From positions 159,701 to 223,700 of the forward strand of contig NZ_SMCR01000007.1 of NCBI RefSeq assembly GCF_004343195.1: a stretch of DNA of 64,000 bases, read 5' to 3'. The notes beneath the pieces are model-generated. The model saw only the letters and a program-made list of their open reading frames with translations, ran no database searches and was not told the DNA's origin. This document shows positions 50,113-58,216 of the stretch, one piece after another. Position 1 is the stretch's first letter. The number at the start of each line of letters is the position of its first letter. The position numbers and the translations under genes are program-made. Source of the DNA: Biostraticola tofi (lineage in GTDB: Bacteria; Pseudomonadota; Gammaproteobacteria; Enterobacterales; Enterobacteriaceae).

Positions 50113-51192
50113 TTATTCGTAATAGGGGCGCGCCCGGTGATCAGCATCCAGGAAATGGGGCAGTAAAGGCGGCAGATAGTTCTCCAGATCCAGGCTGTAA
50201 CTGTGCATCGGCTCTTCAGGATACAACTCGTAATATATCTCCTTGGCCAGCAGGCGCAGCGCCATTACCCGCTGCTTTCCATTCAGGTAGCGCCGGCTGC
50301 TGCACTGCAGTATCCGGCTGATGATGGAGGGATAAAGTGTGGTTGCCAAGGCAGGATCGGCTAATTTGTGAATGATGCCTTGGGTGAACATGTCCGGAAA
50401 TAAATAGTTTAGTAATTCCGTACTGTGTCCCGGCCGCCTGAATCGGATGCGTATCGCCATGCTGTCTTCCAGATAGTCGGCAAAGTGCCAGCAGAACGCC
50501 GGCACGAAAATAGCATCCCCGGCATCCAGTACCACTTCCTGGCCACCGGTAAAGTGCAGGAAATCCCGACGTTCACGATCGGAAAAGTGCTGCAATTTCC
50601 ATCCGGACATTTGGGTGAAGGGCAACAGTTTTTTAGCAGCGCTATGAGGGAAAACCACAAAGCGTTTTTTACCGAAAATCTGGTAAAGAAAACCATTGTG
50701 TCCGCCTTTATCAAAATGAATATTGGCGACGTTGCCCTTATTACCGACAAAGCACTGTTGGATTCGGGTTTTACTTTCCCTGGGCTGGTGCTGGCAAATA
50801 TCAGGGATTGAATAGCAGGATTTGATTTGTGCAGGCGTGGTAAATTCAATGCACATTTTTTTTACCCCGCTATGGCTGGCGCAAAATTCATAGTAATCAC
50901 GAATGGTCATGGTCCGATGTGTTTCAGCAACGGCCGGTGCAGGGTCTTGTTCCTCTTCGGGGCCAGGTATTGTTGCCGCCTGTTCATAAGCTTGAACATA
51001 TTCGTCCTGGACCGGTATGGCGATGTCCCCCCAGTTGTGGATGACATCCTGTTTGCATCTGATATCACGTATTGCCTGCCCTTGATAAAGGTCGGTTATA
51101 ACCACCGGCACGACTTTACATATATAGTCTTTGTAGAAATTAGGTTCATCGGATAATTTTATTTTCGCGATAGTAATGCTTGTGTTGTCCAT
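50113..51192 (-). CDS. JmjC/cupin-8 iron(II), 2-oxoglutarate-dependent oxygenase (copy 1)
   Basis: A 359-residue cupin-like oxygenase. The metal triad is His159, Asp161 (IHFD) and His236 (FCWHFADYL). The surrounding sequence (YQIFGKKRFVVFP, VVLDAGDAIFVPAFCWH) is typical of factor-inhibiting-HIF-like JmjC hydroxylases, which hydroxylate amino acids or small molecules using 2-oxoglutarate and oxygen. The N-terminus (VVITDLYQG) also fits. It is a paralogue of the oxygenase that heads the operon. A very good AAGGAGG ribosome site precedes the ATG. Confidence 0.88.
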   Translation of the reverse strand: MDNTSITIAKIKLSDEPNFYKDYICKVVPVVITDLYQGQAIRDIRCKQDVIHNWGDIAIPVQDEYVQAYEQAATIPGPEEEQDPAPAVAETHRTMTIRDYYEFCASHSGVKKMCIEFTTPAQIKSCYSIPDICQHQPRESKTRIQQCFVGNKGNVANIHFDKGGHNGFLYQIFGKKRFVVFPHSAAKKLLPFTQMSGWKLQHFSDRERRDFLHFTGGQEVVLDAGDAIFVPAFCWHFADYLEDSMAIRIRFRRPGHSTELLNYLFPDMFTQGIIHKLADPALATTLYPSIISRILQCSSRRYLNGKQRVMALRLLAKEIYYELYPEEPMHSYSLDLENYLPPLLPHFLDADHRARPYYE

Positions 51193-51234
51193 AACGCCTC
51201 CTTAAGGAAATTAATTAATGAAAATTAGATTCGA

Positions 51235-51864
51235 TTATGATTGGGACTGGCTGATGCTGTATTGCAAACTATATATATCAATGCTGAAGTAATGCATTGT
51301 TTCAATGTCAAAAACAGATGATAGTTCATTAATACTGTCATGTTGAAGTGATGAATCATAAGAATAATAAATAAGAATTGAATATTTTTTTTTTCCCTCT
51401 TCTTTATGGCAGTAGACGCTGCAGCTGCAAAATTTCTTCTGGTGATATAAAGAAGGCAACACGTCATTTACCAGTCGAGTGATGAAATCCTGCTGCCCCG
51501 GGGACAGGTAAAATTCAATAAAGACGGCTTGTGCGCCCAGGCCATCGCCACAGTGGAAAATCTCGTCAGCGACCCTTCTTTTCTTAAGTATCATGCTGCC
51601 AGCCAGACTGGTTTCGGCTTCGCTGACCGGCCGTTGCTGCAGCGATAAATAGTCGGGTCCGGTTAGGACAGCAGGGTCGGCAAGTGAATAAAGGCAAAGG
51701 TACTGTTTACGCGCCGGACAATAGAACCGACTGCTGTCGGTGAATCCATTGATACTCATCCGCTGTGGAATATGCTCAAAAGTATGCCACTGGTTAAATA
51801 AGTCATGGTAATCCTGGTTAAGCTTTAGTTCTACGATTAACGCTGCTGCGGTATGGCTGGACAT
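51235..51864 (-). CDS. EthD/NIPSNAP-like alpha-beta barrel protein
   Basis: A 209-residue protein whose first half (LIVELKLNQDYHDLFNQWH, then EHIPQRMSINGFTDSSRFYC) fits the dimeric ferredoxin-like fold of EthD/NIPSNAP/antibiotic-monooxygenase proteins. The WH...EHIP pattern is typical of a subgroup often encoded next to catabolic or biosynthetic enzymes. A second, weaker repeat may follow (residues about 110-200). An AGGAGGAG ribosome site precedes the ATG. No catalytic residues are certain. It may be an isomerase, lyase or small oxygenase subunit. Confidence 0.6.
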   Translation of the reverse strand: MSSHTAAALIVELKLNQDYHDLFNQWHTFEHIPQRMSINGFTDSSRFYCPARKQYLCLYSLADPAVLTGPDYLSLQQRPVSEAETSLAGSMILKKRRVADEIFHCGDGLGAQAVFIEFYLSPGQQDFITRLVNDVLPSLYHQKKFCSCSVYCHKEEGKKKYSILIYYSYDSSLQHDSINELSSVFDIETMHYFSIDIYSLQYSISQSQS

Positions 51865-51964
51865 AATCTCCTCCTGAAGTGCGCCCCGTGGAATATGACG
51901 GCACTGCCTCCTGTTAATATCCGCCTGTCATGGCCCGAATGATTCAATCCAAGTATTAACCGTT

Positions 51965-53158
51965 TCATTCTGGCAAGACCTCAGAGAGGGCCTGACAGAA
52001 TGAGCCAAGCTGCTGATCGGTCAGATTGGCGCGCCCCATCAATCGAATGCCCGGATTATTCTGCGCCACTATCGGGAAAAACACCGTTGAGCAATAAAAC
52101 CCGCGCTGATAAAGAGCCACTGAGGCTTTAATCGCTTTATCGGCAGACCCCATATTGATTACACGAATGGGAAGTCCATTGCCGGCATTAACAGTAGGCG
52201 CATGTTTATCCAAATGATTCATTACGTGCTTGAGTGACTGCTGCAGCTTTTCAAGTTCCCCGGTTAAATGAAGTTCTGCAGCAGCCTTTATTGCTCCCAA
52301 GCCTGGGGCGTTTATCATCTGGGACCAGCCCAGCGGTCCTCCGCAATAGGTCAGCATTTCCTTGATATGCCGATCACCCAACAGAATTGCGCCGCCGGTT
52401 GCGCCAAAGGCTTTGGCCAGTGAGGCGACAATAATGGTCCGCTCACTCAAATCGTCATAATGAGAGCGGGCCAGGCCGCTACCATGGATACCCTGGACTG
52501 AAATTGAGTGTGAATCATCAATATACAAAAATAAATTGTGTTCTCTCTGTAGCTCGATTAATGCTTGAATTGGCGCATTCCCCCCCATGCTATAGGCTCC
52601 GTCACAGATATAAACCACGTAATCATGACTGCGGCAAAGGTTGAGAATGTATTCCATATCATTATGGGGACAGGTACATACATCGGTTTCATCGCTGCAC
52701 TGAGCCTTGAGAGCACTCATCGAAAAATGGCATTGTGCATCGAAAACCATCAGTGGCTTATGACCCTCGGTGAAATGGCCCGATGCCAGCAGCGGAAGCA
52801 CTGCCGCACTAGCGATATAGCACGATGGGGTCAGCATTACCTCACAGTTGAATACCCTGCCCATAAGTTCTTCAGTTTCATCCAGCAATTGCGGGGCGAT
52901 GCGCGCCCTGGATACTGAGGTGCTCATGGTGCCCTCTCTTTCGAGGGCCTGCATCGCTCCGGCAAGGATTGATGGATGTCGATTCAGACCCAGGTATGAA
53001 CAGGAACACATATTGATGAAGCGGTGATTGTCTTTTGTTACCAGGACATGATCTGCTCCCGGAACGGTGCGTAGATTAACCAGTCCCTGACGAGCGGCTG
53101 CACGCCAGTTGCCGAGGCTGCTGGTTACCATCTTCTGTACGTTGGCAAAGGCACCCAT
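51965..53158 (-). CDS. Alpha-oxoamine synthase (BioF/KBL/SPT family)
   Basis: A PLP fold-type I enzyme that joins an amino acid to an acyl thioester with loss of CO2, giving an alpha-aminoketone. The 397-residue protein has the PLP lysine at 249 in IVASLAKAFGATGG, aspartate and histidine cofactor contacts in YIDDSHS (about 214-217), and the stacking histidine near 144 (AQCHFSM). The usual glycine-rich GSGGSR motif reads STSVSR, a deviation that may mark different substrate choice. AAGGAG lies before the ATG. BioF itself is unlikely, given the absence of other biotin genes and the neighbours. Confidence 0.88.
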   Translation of the reverse strand: MGAFANVQKMVTSSLGNWRAAARQGLVNLRTVPGADHVLVTKDNHRFINMCSCSYLGLNRHPSILAGAMQALEREGTMSTSVSRARIAPQLLDETEELMGRVFNCEVMLTPSCYIASAAVLPLLASGHFTEGHKPLMVFDAQCHFSMSALKAQCSDETDVCTCPHNDMEYILNLCRSHDYVVYICDGAYSMGGNAPIQALIELQREHNLFLYIDDSHSISVQGIHGSGLARSHYDDLSERTIIVASLAKAFGATGGAILLGDRHIKEMLTYCGGPLGWSQMINAPGLGAIKAAAELHLTGELEKLQQSLKHVMNHLDKHAPTVNAGNGLPIRVINMGSADKAIKASVALYQRGFYCSTVFFPIVAQNNPGIRLMGRANLTDQQLGSFCQALSEVLPE

Positions 53159-53173
53159 GTGATCTCCTTATCG

Positions 53174-54448
53174 TTAAAGCGCCAGGTCAGTCCGGCGTAA
53201 GTCAGCTATGAAGCGGGTTTTACGTTTGGTGGCATTTTCAAAATAGGCAAAATCCACCGTCTGAATGGTAATGAGGCTAATGGCGCCTCGATGTTGAGCG
53301 GACAGTAATTGTGGTGCGATCGCCTTTAGCGCCGCAAACAATACCTGCTCGGCCTGTCCAACGGTCGGCGTAAGGCGAAAGAGCGACAGCAAAAATTCCA
53401 GCGTCGGACGTTCGTTGGTGCCGGTCAGCCTGAGTTGCAACATCAATAACGGCAGGCTTAGCGCCATGGTTGCCGCAATAGCCTGGACCGTTGCACTGTC
53501 TATACGTTCACCCGCCACTGTAAATCCGTTGGCCGCGCGTCGTCCCAGCAGGGAGAAGCGGGCGTCTACCCGTTCTGGTGGATCCAGCCATTGCGCCTGA
53601 TCGCCGGTGTCGAGACGGATGGCGGGGGTCTGCTGCCTGATGAAGCTGGTTACCAGCAAGGTGCCCGACACGCCGGTTTCTGTTATCACTTGCCGGTTAA
53701 GCGGGTCAACAATCTCAATCTTGCACAATGGGTGAAAGGGAATATATGCATTATCTTCGGTCGGTTGACGACTGTAAGCCGCCAGACCTGTTTCGGTGGT
53801 GCCGTATAAAAAGGGATAAAGGACCGCATTCGGGAAGGCTTCCCGCAGCAGTGATAACTGGCTGCCTATCAGGTTTTCGCCGCCACCCAACAGACGCTTG
53901 ATGCTGTGGTCCGGGCCTGACACCTTGAGCAGTCGATGGGCTAATCCGAGAAAAGTGGAATTCATACCGGTAATCACATTGGCGCCAAAGTGCTGGTAGT
54001 GACCGATGAGCGTCTCAAAATCGTGATCGCACCCCAGCGGGATCTCGGCGCAGCGGCCGGGGAAAGCATCCGCCACTCGATTGACCGCCAGATAAGATGC
54101 GCTGCCGGGCTCTGAAAGATTAAGAATGATATCGTTATCGGCCAGCAATCCATTTTTCCAATGAGTTTCGGCCAGCAAACGGTTAGCGGTTCTCCACTCA
54201 TCCCGGCCAAACAGGGTTGCCTTGGGTTTACCGGTGGTACCGGAGGTGGTATAGAACATGCCCGACGGGGTGGTAGTGGCGAATAACGCGGCAGGATCAT
54301 CCTGTACCGCTGCCATGACTGCAGCGAAATCGGCTATCGGCAGATCTTCTAGTTGATAGTCCGACGGCAGGTCATGATACAGGCGGCGATAAAATGGACA
54401 ATGCTGACGGGCAATACTGACCAGATGCGCCAGAGGATAGATATTCAT
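53174..54448 (-). CDS. PaaK-like adenylate-forming ligase
   Basis: A 424-residue member of the phenylacetate-CoA ligase branch of the ANL superfamily. The P-loop is TTSGTTGKPKAT (about 67-78), the aromatic/acidic motif YGTTETG (about 215), the ATP-ribose aspartate is in RLDTGD, and a C-terminal lysine is in NATKRKTRF. Such enzymes make acyl-AMP and usually acyl-CoA. It overlaps the preceding gene's ribosome-site region and is 4 bases from it. No carrier protein is encoded nearby, so a free acyl-CoA, possibly the substrate of the oxoamine synthase, is the likely product. Confidence 0.86.
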   Translation of the reverse strand: MNIYPLAHLVSIARQHCPFYRRLYHDLPSDYQLEDLPIADFAAVMAAVQDDPAALFATTTPSGMFYTTSGTTGKPKATLFGRDEWRTANRLLAETHWKNGLLADNDIILNLSEPGSASYLAVNRVADAFPGRCAEIPLGCDHDFETLIGHYQHFGANVITGMNSTFLGLAHRLLKVSGPDHSIKRLLGGGENLIGSQLSLLREAFPNAVLYPFLYGTTETGLAAYSRQPTEDNAYIPFHPLCKIEIVDPLNRQVITETGVSGTLLVTSFIRQQTPAIRLDTGDQAQWLDPPERVDARFSLLGRRAANGFTVAGERIDSATVQAIAATMALSLPLLMLQLRLTGTNERPTLEFLLSLFRLTPTVGQAEQVLFAALKAIAPQLLSAQHRGAISLITIQTVDFAYFENATKRKTRFIADLRRTDLAL

Positions 54449-54452
54449 CAGT

Positions 54453-55406
54453 TCACTTCTCCCCTTCCTTGTCCACAGCAGTGGACTTTTGCTGGCTGAG
54501 CAGAAAGCTCACCGTGAGCAGATCCAGGTAGCCATGGCCGGTGGAACTGAAAATACTGCGGCATGATTTATACCAGCGCGTTTCACTGGTCACTAAGCGA
54601 TAGAGGTCAATTGCATTGCGATGCAGGACGCCGGCTTCTTCGATAGCGGTGGGCAAATCTTCAACGATAAGGGTTGATTGCTTCAGCAGGGCGAGGGGCA
54701 ATTCGCGCGAATGGGGGGTATGGGCGCCCATACAGTTAATGTGCACGCGGGGTGCCAGCGGTATAGGCTGAAAAAGCGGCTGGTCGCTGGTGGTTGCGGT
54801 ACAAATGATATCCGCCTCTGCGAGGGCGGCTTCAGCGTCGGTTGCGGCGGTAATCGTCGTTTCTTCGCCGAAGGTCTGGATAAATTTACCACATAATGCG
54901 CTGCGACGTTCTGGCTGACGGGAACACAGCGTAATACTTTTGATTCGCCTGACCGACATGACCGCCATGATTTGCTGCCAGGCAAGCACGCCGCTGCCGA
55001 ACACACATAATGATTCTGCATTGTCGGCTGCGCAATAATCAGTAACCAATGCGGATACCGCTGCGCATTTAAGGTTGGTGATTCTCTTACCGTCCAAAAT
55101 GGAAATCGGCCTGCCGCAGGTGCCGTCAAAAACGCAGACACTGGCCTTAACGCTGCTTTCCCTTGAGGGCACCCCAGTCACCAGGCTGGCAATTTTAGTG
55201 ATAAACAGATTTGCCTCAGGGCACCAGGCGGGCATAACACCAAAGGTCGAGCCATGTCGTGGCGGCGATATCAGTGTTCTCAGCGGCACGATCGCACGGT
55301 GAATCTGTCCCTTCTGATAGCTGTTTTCGATAGCTGCCATCAAGGGTAACAGGTAAGGCAAATCGGCTGCTTCAGGATAATCGTATTGGGGGGCTGGGTT
55401 GACCAT
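54453..55406 (-). CDS. Ornithine cyclodeaminase/mu-crystallin family dehydrogenase
   Basis: A 317-residue NAD(P)-binding protein of the OCD/mu-crystallin/alanine dehydrogenase family. The Rossmann loop is CVFGSGVLAWQQ (about residues 134-145). The upstream family motif appears as TNLKCAAVSAL, with lysine where most members have arginine (RTAA). Substrate lysine is in FITKI. Members cyclise ornithine, reduce imines or make diamino acids (SbnB-like). Second ATG (55406) chosen for spacing from GGAG; the first would add two residues. Role here could be making or reducing an amino-acid building block. Confidence 0.83.
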   Translation of the reverse strand: MVNPAPQYDYPEAADLPYLLPLMAAIENSYQKGQIHRAIVPLRTLISPPRHGSTFGVMPAWCPEANLFITKIASLVTGVPSRESSVKASVCVFDGTCGRPISILDGKRITNLKCAAVSALVTDYCAADNAESLCVFGSGVLAWQQIMAVMSVRRIKSITLCSRQPERRSALCGKFIQTFGEETTITAATDAEAALAEADIICTATTSDQPLFQPIPLAPRVHINCMGAHTPHSRELPLALLKQSTLIVEDLPTAIEEAGVLHRNAIDLYRLVTSETRWYKSCRSIFSSTGHGYLDLLTVSFLLSQQKSTAVDKEGEK

Positions 55407-55421
55407 AGCCATACTCCGTCA

Positions 55422-55931
55422 TTAGTCATCTGTTTTCAGAGAGATAAGGAAACTGCGTTCCCAGCTCAGGACGGTCTTTTGATGCTGATTCAGTCCATGG
55501 GTCTGGATGGTGACGATGCCCTCTCCAGGGCGAGTGGCCGAAGGTCGTTTCGCCATTACCGTAGACCGGGCATACAGGGTATCGCCGATAAAAACCGGCT
55601 TGAGAAGTTTGATGTTATTCCATCCGAGGTTCGCGATTGCCCGGGCGCTGGTGGACGCCAGGCTGAGTCCGCCTATGATTGAGAAGGTCACCAGGCTGGA
55701 AACTAGCGGTTTGCCAAAGGCGGTGGTAGCGGCGTAGGCATGATCAATGTGCAAAGGATGGGTGTTGAGATTTATCAGCGATTGCCAGGTATTATCCGCC
55801 TCGGTTATGGTCCTGCCGGGGCGATGTTCATAGATATCACCCACGGTGAAATCATCATAATGGAGACCGTGGGACTCCTGATAATGCTGATGACCAATTT
55901 TTTTCAGCAAAGACAGCGGCTTGTCAGTCAT
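55422..55931 (-). CDS. MaoC-family (R)-hydratase/dehydratase
   Basis: A 169-residue hot-dog-fold hydratase. The active-site segment is TEADNTWQSLINLNTHPLHID (about 43-63). This NTHPLH form is typical of mesaconyl-CoA-type hydratases that are often paired with CitE-like lyases, exactly as here. The start at 55931 sits 16 bases after the citE-like stop with an AAGG site; the frame is open another 14 codons into the upstream gene. Expected to add or remove water on a branched or dicarboxylic acyl-CoA. Confidence 0.84.
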   Translation of the reverse strand: MTDKPLSLLKKIGHQHYQESHGLHYDDFTVGDIYEHRPGRTITEADNTWQSLINLNTHPLHIDHAYAATTAFGKPLVSSLVTFSIIGGLSLASTSARAIANLGWNNIKLLKPVFIGDTLYARSTVMAKRPSATRPGEGIVTIQTHGLNQHQKTVLSWERSFLISLKTDD

Positions 55932-55947
55932 GACCTTATCCTTGGGA

Positions 55948-56760
55948 TTAATCTTCGATAATCGCTTTGGCATGTTTCAAATGCGGCGGCCCGACCAAGA
56001 CATCGGACAGGGTGAACACCGGCCCGGTGATATTTTGCTGGGCTTTATCAACAATTTCCCTCGCAAGGGATTTGTCGCGGTTGCTGTCGCAGAAGTTGCG
56101 GTTGATGGCCGCTACCTGACGTGGATGGAGCGCTATCTTTCCCTTGAAGCCAAACTTCCGGGCCTGGAGGATCTCCGTTTGCAGGCGGTCAATGTCATGC
56201 AGTGCAAAACATGGAGCATCAATAGCCATGATCCCCAGGCGATGGGCGTGCAGGCTTATCTCCATTTTGATTAACCTGGCCATTTCCGACGGAAAATGCT
56301 GCGGAGCGATATTCATTGATACCGAAAAATCAGCACTGCCAAAGATGACGCCGGCCAGGCCTGGCACCGGAGCCTTCATCTGGCAGAGTTCATAATGAGT
56401 GCTGATGCTCTCAATAACGGCAAAAAGTCGAACATCGCCAAGAATATCGCGCACCATTGAGGCGTCTCGGCAAATACAGGATTTTGGTACGATAATAATG
56501 TCTGGAACAATATTATTTATTTTCAAAAATGCCAGATCGTCCAGGCCGTCGCGCATATTGAGCGGGTTAATACGAATAGCGCTTGAATAATGCCCTGGAT
56601 GCCGGAATTGATCTGCCAATGCTATTCTGGCTGCCTGCTTGTTTTCAGGAGACACCGAATCTTCCAGATCAAAATGAATAATATCAGCCTGTACTGAAAT
56701 GGCTTTATCAACCATGCCAGGATGTGTGGCGGGTGAGCACAGCCAACTACGATAATTCAT
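55948..56760 (-). CDS. CitE/HpcH-family CoA-ester lyase
   Basis: A TIM-barrel C-C lyase of 270 residues related to malyl-CoA/beta-methylmalyl-CoA lyase and citrate lyase beta. Conserved features are Glu33-Asp34 in FDLEDSV, Arg63 in IRINP, Lys93, the metal-binding Glu117 (AVIES) and Asp144 (GSADFS), and the HPRQV segment near residue 208. With the adjacent MaoC hydratase it could build or split a hydroxy-dicarboxyl-CoA from glyoxylate and an acyl-CoA. Direction and substrate are unknown. AAGGAT precedes the ATG. Confidence 0.86.
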   Translation of the reverse strand: MNYRSWLCSPATHPGMVDKAISVQADIIHFDLEDSVSPENKQAARIALADQFRHPGHYSSAIRINPLNMRDGLDDLAFLKINNIVPDIIIVPKSCICRDASMVRDILGDVRLFAVIESISTHYELCQMKAPVPGLAGVIFGSADFSVSMNIAPQHFPSEMARLIKMEISLHAHRLGIMAIDAPCFALHDIDRLQTEILQARKFGFKGKIALHPRQVAAINRNFCDSNRDKSLAREIVDKAQQNITGPVFTLSDVLVGPPHLKHAKAIIED

Positions 56761-56791
56761 ATATTATCCTTAATGTTGCGCCAAAATTAGA

Positions 56792-57853
56792 TTATTTTAA
56801 TAACAAACTTTCAGGACGATTGACTGGCCTGTACTTAGGTAGCGGGTCAGGAATATAGCTGGCAATATCCACCAGCAATGGCGCTCTGCCTATGGGGAGG
56901 CCATAATGGCGACACAATGATTGGATGCGATTAAGGCCGGTATTATCCTGCTCGGGGTTCAAGGCCTCTTCGAGGATTTTTTCGCGGCGGGCCTGCGAGA
57001 GATCCGGTGAGCACAGCAACTGGGCCAGACCCTGACAATAGCAGTCCGGATAAGTGGCATTCAACAGCCGGGTGATAACATTGCTGCGGCGGAACCTCAG
57101 GTTGAGTGACCAGCAATCATCAAGATAGTCGGCATAGTGCCAGGCAAACGGTGGAAAATAAAGGGCTTCCCCGGGTTCCAGTATGACCTCGCAGCCGCCG
57201 GTGTATTCCAGGAAACGCCGGCGATCATCCTCGCTGAAATTCTGTAAGGACCAACTGCTGAACTGGCTGATTGGAGCAAGTTTTGCCGATGCTTCCGGAG
57301 GGAAAACAATTAATCGTTTACGGCCATATACCGAATACAGCAGCGCATGCAGGCCGTCTTTATCAAAGTGAATATTGGAAAAGCTGCCTTTGATGCCAAT
57401 GAAATTATGGTTGAGCAGCTCAGGGCTTTCACCCGGTATTGGCCTGGTAAAGGCCGGCGGGGTAAAAAAACGCTGCCATGGGGCACTGGTTTTAAATGCG
57501 ATACGCAGCAAATGCCGGTTTTTCCTGCCGCACGCATAATAGAAATATTCCCTGAGCCTGATGCTGTCACCCGCGTAGTGCGGGATGCCGTCATCTTTTT
57601 TACCCGGTCGGAATTGCGCTGGCAGCCGATTGGCAAGATGCTGTCTGATATCCTCAATGGCGACAGCGTCGTCATAGCTGTTATCCAAGGGGATGAGCAT
57701 ATCACCCAGATGCCCTATGGCAGCTTCCTTAGTGGAAATAGTGCGTATCGGCTCGCCGGCAAAAAGGTCAGTGATAACGACGGCTTTATGCCTATGTATT
57801 ATATTTTGATTAAATTCCTGGGTAGCGGGCAGGGCGATTCTTGGGATCTCCAA
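56792..57853 (-). CDS. JmjC/cupin-8 iron(II), 2-oxoglutarate-dependent oxygenase (copy 2), first gene of the cluster
   Basis: A paralogue of the other JmjC protein, 353 residues. Metal ligands are His162 and Asp164 (IHFDKDG) and His239 (FAWHYADYL). The start is a TTG at 57853, chosen because a perfect AGAAGGAGG ribosome site lies 6 bases upstream and because it aligns with the start of copy 1. Another TTG 18 codons upstream has no such site. Being the first gene of an 11-gene row, it probably follows the main promoter. Two oxygenases suggest two hydroxylations or a hydroxylation plus a desaturation or rearrangement. Confidence 0.86.
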   Translation of the reverse strand: MEIPRIALPATQEFNQNIIHRHKAVVITDLFAGEPIRTISTKEAAIGHLGDMLIPLDNSYDDAVAIEDIRQHLANRLPAQFRPGKKDDGIPHYAGDSIRLREYFYYACGRKNRHLLRIAFKTSAPWQRFFTPPAFTRPIPGESPELLNHNFIGIKGSFSNIHFDKDGLHALLYSVYGRKRLIVFPPEASAKLAPISQFSSWSLQNFSEDDRRRFLEYTGGCEVILEPGEALYFPPFAWHYADYLDDCWSLNLRFRRSNVITRLLNATYPDCYCQGLAQLLCSPDLSQARREKILEEALNPEQDNTGLNRIQSLCRHYGLPIGRAPLLVDIASYIPDPLPKYRPVNRPESLLLK

Positions 57854-58159
57854 CGGCAGCCTCCTTCTGGCAGCATCTAAAGGGTCGCGATTGCCACACT
57901 TATTCAATAGAATTCAAAATATAGAAAATAAATAAAAAATATTAAACTAATTCTTTATTGTTTCTTTATAAGTTTGCTGTTGTTTTTTTCTAAAATAGCA
58001 TGACGCCGGTTGAGAGTGATCTTCTGTTGGGGTTAATGTTTACCATACTCGCCAGAATTAGCTGCGTCAAACTTCAATAAAATTAATTTGGCATTAACGA
58101 CGCTTGGATAAATTAAGCTTTTAAATAGTGATAAAAAATTTAATATTATTACTAAGGAT
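57854..58159. other. AT-rich leader/promoter region of the biosynthetic cluster
   Basis: About 300 bases with no gene. It is markedly AT-rich compared with the flanking core genes and must hold the cluster promoter on the minus strand. TATATT preceded 17 bases earlier by TTTAAT is one candidate, but it is weak. No operator palindrome is recognised. Confidence 0.4.
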
Positions 58160-58195
58160 TCAATATAATAAAACCGCTGTATAAGGCAGCGGTTT
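58160..58195 (-). terminator. Rho-independent terminator of purEK
   Basis: Stem AAACCGCTG / CAGCGGTTT with a 7-base loop, followed on the minus strand by TTATTATATT, just after purK. Confidence 0.8.
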
Positions 58196-58216
58196 CAGTA
58201 TCAAAGGGACAATTCT

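Noticed and set aside
51965..53158. Oxoamine synthase as BioF of biotin synthesis
   Set aside because: No bioA, bioB, bioC or bioD nearby, unusual STSVSR motif, and neighbours unrelated to biotin.
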